A stretch of 64,000 nt of DNA from Cryptomeria japonica. Lineage: Eukaryota > Streptophyta > Pinopsida > Cupressales > Cupressaceae. The notes below the pieces were generated by a model. The model was not told the origin of the DNA and did no database searches. It was given only the letters and a program-made list of their open reading frames with translations. The translations under genes and the position numbers were made by a program. Below are positions 35,001 to 46,630 of this stretch, piece after piece; the first letter of the stretch is position 1, and the number at the start of each line of letters is the position of its first letter. The stretch is from NCBI RefSeq assembly GCF_030272615.1, contig NC_081410.1, positions 285,445,957-285,509,956 of the forward strand. The letters run 5' to 3'.

Positions 35001-36724
35001 CTTCAATGTGGATTGAAGACTTTTTTGCCTCTGTGGTACCATGATGATGTATATCGTATCAAAACTTTATTCATCTACAAAGATTTGTTATTTCTTCCCT
35101 AGTGATAGACATATCTTCCAGAGTATTTTGTACACGCAGATCAGATCATCTTATTGATTTGATCCCCCTTCTAATATTTTGTAACTTAACCCTTGTCTAA
35201 CTGCAATTCAACCTAAGTTATGCCTAAATTACAAAAGAAATTTTGTATCCTGTCTCAGGGTCTTCTTTTCTTTCTTCTCTAGAAAAATTATGTTTCTCTG
35301 CATATGTAAATTTCTCATGCCTTACATTAATAAAATTTACTCCTTTTTCCTTCATTCAATTTGGACAATTTGTGTAATGTGTTACCTTCTTGTTTGAATG
35401 CATTCTCATTTGTTTCTTTAGGCTTTAGTGATGCTGTTAATCCCTCTTTGGATGTCATTTGTAGACTGAATTGGTCTCTCTGACATCCTACAAGAATTCT
35501 AACCTTCACTCACCCTTAGGAGACTAATTATGATAGGATTTTGTGCATCCTTGGGTAGTTTTATCGGTGTTATGTCTAGTCATAGGAAGAGAAGAATCCA
35601 ATCTAACTGCAAACCTCTTTTCCCCTTTCCAACGTCTCTTCTTCCCCTTTCCCCCTTAGATAGATAGATTAGGTTTTATTTTGTGTTGGGTTAGAATAAC
35701 ATTTGCATCTAATTGGATAGGAAGTCAGTTTTCTCCGAATACTAAGCCTAAACTATGCAAGGTCCCACACTTGGAGGTTGTTTCAATGTGTCATAGGGTT
35801 AATGATCAAGGTTGTTCATCAAGTGGGTACACTTTTGTGACAACAATATATTTTCTCACTGTGTGACTATGAAAGGGAGTATGTTTGAAGCTTGGCTCCT
35901 CTACTCTTAGCCACTTATCACTGTTCCTTAAGTTTCTTTTACTGTTATGAATGAATCCTTTCATTTCTCCATGTACATGAATGGGTTATGATGATATTAA
36001 CTTCTTTGATATTGTCAAAACTTTATATCATCTTTTTGCTCTTATGAATATGCTATGACTTTCTCATGATATGCATTGTAACTGTATTTATGAATATAGT
36101 GGGTTGCATGGCAGTGTTGCAGGTCTGTGGAAACCAACCTCTGCAATTCATTTCTAATCAATAATGAGGATCTCAATCATTGATAGGGTTTGATATTGGC
36201 ACCTCTGTGTATTTGCTATCATTATCACTGTATGCTTATTTTGATGCCTTACAGTCTACTTGACCATCTTTTTTGTCCTTTCTATGTTCAAAGTCAAAGA
36301 TCTTTGGTGTTATGGCTATCCTTTATAAGTTTGTGATTGGTATCGATTCATTATCTTATAAAAGATAGTGATCTCTTTCTGCTGCATTAAGATGCTCATT
36401 AGACAATAACATGACTTTATTATGCTCCATAAAATGCCCCTTTGATGACTACATTTATGGTTTGATATGGATTAGTTATTGATACATCAGATTTGCTAAT
36501 GATTTGATTTGATATGACTATTGTAATTTGTATCATAGGCTCAACTATTATCATGGCCACCATGGGTACTCCTCATCACTAGGTTTTGCATGTTGATATG
36601 TAGTAGACTTCATTTGACTATGAAAGTGCTCTTTTACTATCATTTCATTACTTTGATATGCTTACTATGTGACTATATGTTGACTATATCTAGCACTGGC
36701 CTAATGAGGCTTGATTCATGTCTC
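35001..36724. other. Unassigned AT-rich repeat DNA
   Basis: No ORF with recognisable homology, only short open frames. The text is rich in TGATAT and CTATGA words, typical of decayed repeats. The copia-like element inserted into it at 36724; the sequence after 41764 looks alike and is probably its continuation. Confidence 0.5.
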
Positions 36725-37144
36725 TGTTGGTGTAAATAATTAATCATCTTGGATAATGCATTTCATAATAGTTTGGGTATGAGACACTTGGGTGTTTGTG
36801 CCATATTGGGATAGTGTGTGTAGGAGAAATTCCACCTTTTATGGTGTTGATCTTGTTGTTACACTCCACATTCAGTGGGTGATCCACCTCATGTGGACTA
36901 TTATATTATTTCTCCTACCTACCCACACCTATTTCCTACCTACCCTTGTTTCTTATTGAGCCACATGTCATGTTTGTGTGCTCACATATCCCTAGCCTTG
37001 CCTATATAAGCAAGCTCATCTACATTGTATGTAATTGTCATTATTGATCATTTTCTATTGATGAGAATAAAAGTTATTCTTGTCCTATATTGTGTCTCTA
37101 TTTTGTACATTTCATTGAGCTCTTGATCTTGGCAAAATCTCACA
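36725..37144 (+). repeat. 5' LTR of the copia-type element (420 bp)
   Basis: Starts TGTTGGTGTAAATAAT and ends AAAATCTCACA. TATA box CCTATATAAG at 37001-37010. Nearly identical to 41315-41764 except for a 30-bp segment missing here and a few substitutions. Confidence 0.93.
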
Positions 37145-37157
37145 TGGTATCAGAGCC
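37145..37157 (+). promoter_or_regulatory. Primer binding site (initiator Met tRNA) of the copia-type element
   Basis: TGGTATCAGAGCC immediately follows the 5' LTR, the standard plant copia primer site. Confidence 0.93.
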
Positions 37158-38767
37158 ATTGGGGCTTCATTGATTCGTCTTGAAGAGGCATTATTGCGAT
37201 GTCAAGAGGCAGATATGAGAAGCAGCATCTTTTGGAGTCGTCCTAGACCAGATTCGACCCCGCCATTGCGTCCAAAAGGCCATTTCCATGAATTTTGGTT
37301 ATAAAGTCGGCCTATTTTGATGAGAAATTTTTTTTCGCCAATTTTGCTAGTATTGTACGGATTTCGAAATTTTTTTATTAATTTTTCAAAATTTTTTTTT
37401 TTTTATTTTCTGAAATTTTTTTCAAAAAATCAAAAATAAAAAAAATTAAAAAAATTTCAAAAAAATTCAAAAAAATTCAAAAAAAAAAAAAAAAAAAAGT
37501 GTTTTTGGGGGGTCCGCAGACCCCCCCCCGTGCAGTGTGTACCCGCAAGCTGCAAGTTGTAGGTCGTACCTACGCTGTACCCGCCGCAGACCGCCAAAAC
37601 CCGCGCCCGCTGCAGCGTTCCCCATGCCGCCGCAGATCTTCGCCGTCGCTGCTTTGCTTCTCCCGCTGGCCGCTTTGCACACGCGCCGGGAACTCCACCA
37701 CCGGCGATGTCCTCCCGGCTCCACACGCTTGCCCGCTGCCATGCCGGCTCCTCCCGACACCGGCCCCCGTCCTTGGTTCCTCCGGCGACTGCTCCCCAGC
37801 CGCCCGTCGCTAGCGGCCCCCTCAGCCACCGCCGCTGCCCTTTCGGCTCCGACCGCTCCCTCCGCCGGCAGTCAACCAGACAGTAGGACCTGTGTCCACC
37901 ATGTGGCAGGTGGCCACTGGCCCGTGGGTACAACCCATACACACAGTCATCCACCACGCAGAGCCACCTAGTCAGCAAATCTGTACGGTATGGCCTGCAC
38001 AATCACCTGCCCAGTCAGTAGTCCGTACAGTACGAACGCCCAGTCAGCAAAGAGGCGAAGTTTTTGCGACGATCATACGGCCGTCAAAATTAACACAATG
38101 ACTTGCTGACATCAGTGCCACATCAGCATTTTTCAAAAATTTTGTAGGCCCTTCTCATTGAGCTTTTTGATTTTGTAGTTCAACTTCAAATGACCATAAC
38201 TTGCTCATTTTTGCTCTTTTTTTCGAGCAATTTTTTTTGAAATGGGCTAGAATTTTGTGCTCTTCGTAGTGGTGAATAATTTTTTTGATTTTGATGCACT
38301 AATTTTTCAGAAAATATAGTTTTTTGTGACTGTACCTGAGTAATCCCAATTTTTGCAACTTCAGAGGCTTCGTTTGGGGTCATACGACCTCCTTTTTAGG
38401 TGCCTTTTTTTTGAAAGTGCGTATTTTTTTGTCTACTTTCACATAATGCTATCAGATTGATGCCATTGTAAGTAGAAATTGTACTTTCAGATTTTGGCCA
38501 TTTTTTGGTTCTCTTAGTACTTGTATATTTGCTTGAATCTGAGTTAGATTCATTGCACTATTGATTGAAGTCTCTTGTATCTCATTTGAGAATTTTTAAA
38601 ATTTGTATCATAAGTCCACTTTGCCTTGTTTTGCAAGTGGCTCATTGTAATCGCACTAAGTATAAACTGCCAAAATCATCACTTTGGGGGGGGGTACTTT
38701 GATTGAGTGAATTTGGGGGGGTGTCTCTTGTGCTTTTGTGCTCTTGTGTTCCTTCTTTTTTGCTGCT
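37158..38767 (+). other. Long leader with A/T homopolymers and a GC-rich island
   Basis: About 1.6 kb before gag. It has T- and A-rich runs (37330-37498), then an abrupt GC- and CpG-rich block (37505-37980), then T-rich sequence and G-runs near 38687. The GC block is open in several frames only because of its composition. A perfect G/C hairpin lies at 37507-37526. I find no recognisable gene. Confidence 0.6.
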
Positions 38768-41092
38768 ATGGGTTCTTCTAAGTTTCCTCTCTTAACTCCT
38801 CATAATTATGCTACTTGGAAAATTGATGCATGGAGTAAACTTATGGAAAAAAGACTCACTCATTACATTGATGGAACTATTGTTGCTCTTGCTGATCCTA
38901 AGGTTGATCCAGTTGGTCACTTGGATTGGCTCATTAAAAATATCATGGCAATTGGTACCTTAAGAAAATATGTATCAAAGGATCTCATTTTTCATATTGA
39001 GAAGTGTACTCTAATCAAGGATGCTTGGCAAAAGTTTCAAGACTTGTATGGTCAAGTTGATGAGATTAGGGGATATCAAATTGATAGTGATCTCACCATG
39101 TTAGATCCCAAGAACTTTGATACTATACAAGATTATGCCACTAAGGCAAATGAGTTGAGGGCACAACTCAAAGATTGTGGCATTGATAAGAAGGATACTC
39201 AATTGATATTCAACTTGATAGGCAAGCTTCCACAAGAATATGCAGCATTTGTTTCTAGTTTCCAAACCCATAGGATGACAATGGGTTCAAGCTACAAAAT
39301 GCCTACATTTGATGCTTTCAATGAAATGTTGATGATGGAAGAAACTAATGCCTACATTTGATGCTTTCAATGAAATGTTGATGATGGAAGAAACTAAGTT
39401 GATAAGCATGGGCATTCTTAAGGCTTCTAAGTCTCAAGCATTAGTGGCAAATCAAGGGAACAAAGGAAATCAAGGAAAGGACAACTCAAACAAGAAGAAA
39501 TGGCAATCAAAGCCTAAAGAAAAAGCACCATCTTCTCCAAAACAAGGAGATTCATCCTCTTCCAAGAGAGATAATTCACCAAAGAGGGAGAGACAACTTG
39601 TGCTTATTGTAAAAAGATTGGTCATGAGGAGCATCGTTGCCATTCTAAGAAGATTGATGAGCTCACATATATCATCAAAAAGCATAACATTGATTTGTCT
39701 AAAGTCTACAAGAAGGATGATTCATCAACTTCCACTTCCTCACATTCAAAAGGAAAAGGGCAAGCATTCATGGCTTCTACAAGTGGGAAGACTCACTCTT
39801 TTGGAACAAGAAAAGGAAAAGCTCTATGTGCTGCTATCAGTCATGATTCAGAGAGATGGCTTCTAGATTCAGGGGCTTCTCATCATATGGCATCTTTGCA
39901 GTCTATGTTCTCTACATTTGAGCCTTGCACCATGCCACAGATATTGATGGGCAATCATACATACATGGATGTGATTGGGAAAGGATCTATTGACATTGGG
40001 GATAACTCCTTCAATGATGTGTTATGTGTACCCCACTTGACAAACAATCTCCTTTCTATCTATCAAATCACACATGGCACAACTAAGAGAGTTGTGGAGT
40101 TCACACCTGACTTAGTTTTCATTAGAGACTTGGAGACTAGAGCTATCATTGCGACTGGGGTGGTTGATCATGCATCTCGGTTATACTCCTTTTCAGATTT
40201 TGTTGATGATGATGATTTCACATTTGATGATTCTACACCTGATGATCACACTTCTTGTGATGGTTCAGTTTTTGAGAAGAACTTTGGACACTTGAACATG
40301 GGGATTCTCACATGTGACCCCATTCTTGAGCCTTGTATTTCATCTCCTCATATTGATATCACATCACCTATTGCACCTAATGATGCAGATAGTGCGACAG
40401 TTTTGCCTTCATGTGATTCAGTGTAGCAGGATATTCATTGTCTTCTAGCTTCAGATTCATGGGATGATTACTTGACAGACATTGCAGGTTTGTTTGTGGA
40501 ATCCTACATTGTAGATTTGGGAGACATCATTAATGACATTCATCTTCTGTTTGATGAAGGTGATCCTTCTTCGATTGTTGTGAGGGTACACTCTGACCCT
40601 CTTGTTCATTCTCTACATGATCATTCTTTCGAGGTTGACATGATTGTGGATACTTATGTACAACAGTTGGAGGAGGTCTCTTTATTTTTTGAGGAGACAT
40701 GTGAGTCTTTGGGACATGTTCTACATACATCTCCACTAGATCTTGGAGTACCTTTTTCAGCAGTGTGGCACAGTTTACCACCTTTGGAGGGGGTATCTTT
40801 CAGCATCGACATGGGGACACTTGAGCAGTTTTCAGAGATTCCTTTCATCATGAGTTTTCTTCATACATCTTCCCTTCATGATTGGGGAGACTTCATGGAT
40901 ACACCTTTGGTTTTGTTTCTTCCTAAGGGGATGAATGTTGTTCGACATTTGTGGAGCAGTTTCTTCATACATCAAGCTTTTATCATTGGTGCAGATTCCA
41001 CATTGAGGGGGGGCTTCTTAGCTTCTCTTCTTCTCTCATATGGGGGGGACTTTTTCCTCACATGGGGTTTTGTCCTTCACATTCTTCTATGA
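38768..41092 (+). pseudogene. Copia-type gag, CCHC knuckle, protease and unknown acidic C-terminus
   Basis: Starts MGSSKFPLLTPHNYATWKI, a typical copia gag N-terminus, followed by a helical gag core (KDAWQKFQDLYGQVDE, NELRAQLKDCGI, LIGKLPQEYAAFVSSF). An exact 49-bp tandem duplication at 39299-39396 shifts the frame. A second shift near 39590 reaches the knuckle CAYCKKIGHEEHRC and then WLLDSGASHHMAS, the copia protease active site. Beyond LCVPHLTNNLLS the frame does not enter integrase. It runs on, past one TAG at 40424, for about 220 codons of Asp/His/Phe/Ser-rich sequence to 41092. That tail is unrecognised. Confidence 0.82.
39299..39396 (+). repeat. Exact 49-bp tandem duplication inside gag
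   Basis: The 49 bases starting ATGCCTACATTTGATG at 39299 are repeated without change from 39348. As 49 is not divisible by three, it breaks the gag frame. Confidence 0.95.
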
Positions 41093-41305
41093 GAGTTCTC
41101 TTGTATGTTTTTCATCTCTCTTTTGGGGGAGGGTTTTTTCCCATTGGGTTTTTCTCTCTTTCCCCACTTTGTGAGAGTTTTCATTGCATTGGTTTGCATG
41201 CATTTGCATTTGTACATGGGTACCTAACATGGCCTCGTAGCCGGGACCCATCTTGCATTTCTTAGTTGTATTGTAGACTTAAGTGCATTCCCCTAAGTTG
41301 CACTT

Positions 41306-41314
41306 AAGGGGGGG
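41306..41314 (+). promoter_or_regulatory. Polypurine tract of the copia-type element
   Basis: AAGGGGGGG directly before the 3' LTR start TGTTGGTG. Confidence 0.85.
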
Positions 41315-41764
41315 TGTTGGTGTAAATAATTATTCATCTTGGATATTATTACACTTACTTAAGTTTACTTAGGTAATGCATTTCATAATAGTTTGGGTAT
41401 GAAACACTTGGGTGTTTGTGCCATATTGGGATAGTGTGTGTAGGAGAAATTCCACCTTTTATGGTGTTGATCTTGTTGTTACACTCCACATTCAGTGGGT
41501 GATCCACCTCATGTGGACTATTATATTATTTCTCCTACCTACCCACACCTATTTCCTACCTACCCTTGTTTCTTATTGAGCCACATGTCATGTTTGTGTG
41601 CTCACATATCCCTAGCCTTGCCTATATAAGCAAGCTCATCTACATTGTATGTAATTGTCATTATTGATCATTTTCTATTGATGAGAATACGGTTTATTCT
41701 TGTCCTATATTGTGTCTCTATTTTGAACATTTCATTGAGCTCTTGATCTTGGCAAAATCTCACA
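41315..41764 (+). repeat. 3' LTR of the copia-type element (450 bp)
   Basis: Same ends as the 5' LTR. It contains 30 extra bases (ATTATTACACTTACTTAAG and following) near 41345-41375. TATA box at 41621-41630. Confidence 0.93.
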
Positions 41765-42506
41765 CTCTCTTATGATTGTCACAATCTACTGTGATCATCA
41801 TTGTTTTGATTTTGATCTTTGAATGGCCTTCCTAGGGTTGTCACTATTGATCAATGCAAAACCTTTTGTGTGTTCTCTGTAACAATCATATTGACTGCCT
41901 TCAACTGTATTTTGTGCACTTCAAAATCCCTTGTACCTCTATCTTGTAGATGATTTTGCATACTTTTTTGCCTCATATGATATCCTAGCTATCATATTTC
42001 CTTTGTGTGAGCTATTGTTTAGCTTTTATATTACCTTTGTGGCTATGAAGAGCCTACTAGACCTAGGGTATAATCATGATTTGATGATTTTAGACCACAA
42101 TCTTCTCACTATTTTCACAAACCATGACTTGGTTTCTATCTAATGCCTTTAGATTTCACTTCCCCTCATGATCGGTGAATTCTTTCTTATCACTGTTATA
42201 TTTCTTCTCATACTATTTTAGTAGTGATTACTATGACATTGCAGACTAAGGTTGATACCACCATTGAAAGGATTGTTCTTATTATAACTATGCTTTTACT
42301 TTGAGGTTCTAAACACTATTTCTATCTATAGATTTCATTCATGTATTTTCCCATGCTCATGATTGTCATGATGGAATTCTATTTTCATTTGTGAGTATCA
42401 TTGTGTGTAGGATGAAAATGGAATCAAACAAATTTAGATCTAATCCCACTCTCATGCACACATTGGAATACAAAAGAGCCTAAGGAGATGATTCACTTTG
42501 ACTACT
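41765..42506. other. Unassigned repeat DNA right of the copia-type element
   Basis: AT-rich, no recognisable ORF. Word content resembles 35.8-36.7 kb, so it is probably the right half of the insertion target. Confidence 0.45.

Positions 42507-42508
<2 letters not shown>

Positions 42509-42572
<64 letters not shown>
42509..42572 (+). repeat. (GA)n microsatellite, about 31 units
   Basis: A nearly pure run of AG dinucleotides of about 63 bases. Its length and purity suggest it is polymorphic. Confidence 0.97.
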
Positions 42573-42575
<3 letters not shown>

Positions 42576-45219
42576 TATCTTTAGGGTTTTGTATTCCTTT
42601 GCTGCTATATAGAGGAGATAGGCAAAATACAATACAATGATCAACTATGCTAGGAGATAAGCAAAGATGCAAACATAAACTAAAAATTGTGAAATTTGCA
42701 AATTTGAAACTGAGAGATTTAGTATGGAGTAGGAAAAGGAAATCAAAGGTTCACCTGTCACTAAAATTTGAGGCTGATTGAGCAGGACTAGGATGCCACG
42801 CCTTGGTCCCTGATACCACAATGATTTGTACTTCTAGAAATTGCTGCCTGAGAGTTTATACTACTGAACTACCACAAAAAGTTACAAAATACAGAGGACT
42901 AGGGTGCCACACCCCAGTCTCAAAAAATGAGATATACCTCTTAGATTGGGTCTACACTTGTGTGCTCTACTGGTTCCGAAGATTGTGCGCTCATTGGATT
43001 TCTATACCTGCACCCACAACTTGAATATTAGTGTCTAGGTGGCTATATAGGGTAGATTGCCTTAGTCAAAAACCTTTTTTTGGTAATTTTCACTTCCACA
43101 AATAGTTGATAATGTATTGAAAATGTGTATGCAAGAATCTTGTGTGTGTGCAAGATCCTAAATGAACAAAAAAGTAAATCTAGAGTTCTACCCTATGCTT
43201 GGAGACTAAACCCTAAATGAGTGTAAATGTAAATGTAAATGCTTCAAATCACAAATGCAATAATGGATTTAAAGCATGAATGCAAATTTGAAAATGAGTG
43301 TTATGAAGCTCATACAAATATATGAAAATAACATGAAACCATACCAAACCCTAAGAGAGAGGTACAAGCCAATCAACAGTCGGTGATCTCCTATTATTCT
43401 TTAATATCTTCAAAGCTCCAATTGATGATGAAAATGGTTGATGTAGACTTGATAGATTCTTGATTTGGTGATTCAAGACTTCATATAAACATGCACTTTC
43501 ACTTCATAAGAGGCTCCTTCAAAATTGCTAGATGGATGGATCCTTCAAATGAGGAAAGAGAAGGCTATATGTATGAAAGCCTAACTTTTTTTGATCATAG
43601 GACAACCTAGAATCAATATAATTTTGCAATCCTTTGTATTTAAACATTAAAATACTGCCAAAACATGTGAGCTCTTAAAATTTGGGGAGAAAAACTAGGG
43701 ACCAGGAGGCATCATCCTGGTCTGACCAATTTTTTCCCAATTATTTAGGGAAGCAAGGTATCATGATTCTATTATCAATTCCATAAGGATGTGATGATTC
43801 AAGGTGTTTAGGTATGCAAAATCGGGCCTTGAAGGTTGAAATAGGACATAATTAGGGCTTTTGATGAATTAATTAATTGAAAGAGTAAAATAAAAAGGGG
43901 CACACTTAGGGTAAACGGCCCAATTTTATGATGTTTAGAGGGATACAATAGGACTTTAGATTTAATTAGATTAATTAATTAAATGCAACATGCAAACACA
44001 CTAAGGTAGGTGCTAGCCTTAAGCATGGAATTGTACAACCCAATCAAGGGTTTACAATTTATGATGCTACACATTGTTTGGTCATTCTTATGTTAGTGTG
44101 GTTTCATTGAGCAAAAGCTTGTTATTTATAATAGTGAACTCATCCATTCACTATTATGAATGGTGAATTTCTGCTTGATGAAGCAATAGTGACATGGAAG
44201 CATGTCGGGCCCAATCCTTGTGGGAGCCTTATTTTACTCCACATGTTGTGATATTTGACATATCAGTATGAAATATAAAGTATTCCAATAATGAACATCA
44301 TACCTGTACCTGCATAGTGAACAAACATGTTATATAAAAATGATGAAACTTTGAGGCTTTCATTGATGATCTTATGACATTCTTATGACACTATTCTGCC
44401 TTTTTCTACTCTATGATTTTTGTATAATTATTCAATGCTCTATTAAAATAGATTATACATTTGCTGATGTATATGATGTGTATAGTGATCCCAAGATCTA
44501 ACATCTTTCTCCCATTCACTTACACGTATTTAGGGACAACAAAGAAACACTCAAGAGAATTCAACCAAATTCAACAAGCAACCTTTAGGATTCATCATTT
44601 CTAGGAAATGACGAATCCCTATCCACTTCTTATGTTTTTTTCCTTTCTTGTTCATCAGATGTATAGTTTTTTTTCATATAAATTAGAATGAGTTAATCCC
44701 ATAGCTTGTGTGGGAAACTATACAATTATAATCATTTGATCAATTTTAGTTTATATGCAAAGTTTTTATGAAATTTGTTTTGTTTTACAAACTTGCATAA
44801 TAATATGCAATTCATCTGATAAAATATATGCATGAGAATGAACAAATGCCAAAATCTAATGTGTACCTTTTTCTCTTCTCTTTGCAATAACAACTCAAAT
44901 CTACTTGATTGAGATGGAAGTAAAATTAGGTAACACTTTTGGTGACATCTACTATATGTTTGCCTACTAAACTTCATGACTAGCCAGCTGCATGTATCTA
45001 TCCATTGTGCACAGAGTCAAACTAACAAAACTAAAATAATCTTATAATCTACATTGTAACTCATCCAAAAAATGTACATCTCCAACTCTACTCTACAACC
45101 TAACTAAGTGTGCATAACAACACTTAGAGTAAAATGGAAATGCTTCTAATCTATGTGCAACAACACTTATTGAAAGCAAAAACTCCTAATGTAAGCAATA
45201 ATCAAATGCTCATACCTCA
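42573..45219. other. Unassigned non-coding repeat DNA
   Basis: No ORF with homology. Three short related stretches with GGACTAGG or GGACCAGG followed by a TGCCAC-like word and a CCTGGTC-like word lie near 42787, 42897 and 43702. AATTAATTAATTAA runs occur near 43869 and 43972. It may include the LTR of gypsy-2 (whose integrase ends just to the right), but the LTR ends cannot be seen. Confidence 0.45.
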
Positions 45220-46325
45220 AAACAAAGTTTGAGATGTATCTCATTGACTTGGATAGGAAGCATCTCACCATCCAACTTTGACAACTAAAATGCATTATGT
45301 TGTTTGCACTACATAATGATAAAAGGTCCACTCCATATATTATCAAATTTGGTATGTTTTCCAGGTTTGCTCTTCAGCTCATCCCATTTGAGAACTATGT
45401 CAGCTTCTTTGAACACTCTTGGTGTAGCTTTCTTATCAAAGACTCTCTTTAGTTGGAGTTGGTGAAGTTCCATATTTTTATTGCCTTATTTATGGTTTCT
45501 TCCATCTCCATGAGTTGTGCATACCTAAGTGCCATTAGATCCTCTATTTCAAACATTTCCAGATGATTTACAATGTCAAGTGCTGCAAGTTCAGTTGATA
45601 ATGGTAATCTGGCTTCTTTTCCATATACCAACATGTAAGGGAAATTTCCAATTGACCTCTTTGGTATCATTCTATCTGCCCATAGTGCAGATTTTAACTT
45701 GGTGGACCAAGTTATTTGGTTATGTTCCATACTTATTTTGATAGTCTTTATCAAATTTTTGTTTTTTGATTTAGCCAAACCATTACCTTAAGGGTAATAA
45801 TTTGAAGTACTTAGATGTATACCATTCTTGACAACCCATTCACTTAGTTTTAATCCAATGAAAGCCAAAGTATTACCAAAAATAATGGAATCAGGTACAT
45901 CAAACCTGGTTATTAAATCATTATAAAAGTTTGAAACACCTTCATTTGCTTCTTTAAGTGTCATTGCTTCAGTCCATTGTGGTAGTTAGAACCCACTTGT
46001 GCCCTGCACTAGAAGGTGGATTTATAGCACCTATAGAATCAATACCCCATCTCATAAAGGGCTATTCCACTTGTATGGGATTCATGGGAAGAGATGGAAA
46101 CCTATCTTTTCCTACAAACAATGCACACTTAACACATGTTCTGAACCATGCATAAGCAGCTCTGAAAAGGCTTGGCCAATAATAACCATGTCTTGTGATT
46201 TTCTAAGTTGTAGTTCTTAGGGAAAAATGCCCACTAGTTGTTCCAGAAAATCATGAAGCACCTTGTTAGTTTGATTAGTATGTATGTATCTAAATAGAAT
46301 TCCATTGTAGTATTTCCTAAATAGA
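45220..46325 (-). pseudogene. Gypsy-2 integrase (minus strand)
   Basis: Read from 46325 leftwards in broken frames: GYYWPSLFRAAYAWFRTC with the zinc-binding CVKC, RWGIDSIGAINPPSSAGH, VPDSIIFGNTLAFIGLKLSE, KSALWADRMIPKRSIGN, PYMLVYGKEARLPLSTEL, and C-terminal VLKWDELKSKPGKHTKFDN with GPF. This is a Ty3/gypsy integrase core and C-terminus. In the second block the usual SDNG-type motif reads FGNTLAF, so a catalytic Asp is gone. Several stops. It is separated from its RNase H by element D. Confidence 0.85.
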
Positions 46326-46330
46326 ATACC

Positions 46331-46630
46331 TGATAAACTTATAAGCCATGGAGAGGGGGGGTGAATCAGTGCAAGCAAAAACTTTATAAATGTGATAACA
46401 ACTTTCACCAACTTGAAAATCAATATGCATGCAAGAACTATAACCACATAACCAAACATCCAACAAAGCATGTAAACCATAACACAATAATTTTTCACGT
46501 GGAAACCTAATGGGAAAAACCATGGTGGGAATTAGTACCCACAAAGATAAACTATCTACAATATAGAGATCTAATTGGTTAAGGTCATACAACACCCTCT
46601 TAGGGGTACACTTGGTTAAGAGTATTTTAT
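46331..46630 (-). repeat. 3' LTR of element D, outer segment
   Basis: Plus-strand start TGATAAACTTATAAGCC, with GAGAGGGGGGGTGAATCAG and AATGGGAAAAACCATGGTGG, the family motifs. It is cut by LTR E at 46631. Its last 139 bases (46491-46629) occur again at 49369-49509. Confidence 0.85.

Larger units (their letters stand above)
36725..41764 (+). mobile_element. Copia-type gag-protease element without integrase or RT (5.0 kb)
   Basis: Complete element with LTRs at both ends, an initiator-Met primer site right after the 5' LTR and a G-rich polypurine tract before the 3' LTR. Flanks are GTCTC on the left and CTCTC on the right, a 5-bp target duplication with one change. The single coding region has a copia gag, one CCHC knuckle and the start of the protease, then unrelated acidic sequence. 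There is no room for integrase, RT and RNase H. It fits the class called TR-GAG, but from the copia side. Confidence 0.88.

Noticed and set aside
37457-38002. Long Arg/Pro/Ala-rich open frames on both strands
   Set aside because: They arise from the GC-rich block in the copia leader, are open in several frames at once and have no domain or plausible start.
40530-40851. Minus-strand Lys/Ser/Thr-rich ORFs
   Set aside because: Antisense of the acidic tail of the copia-type ORF; no start context or homology.
42790-42820. CCCTGATACCA, like a reverse primer binding site
   Set aside because: It differs from the initiator-Met site at key positions and no LTR end is found next to it.
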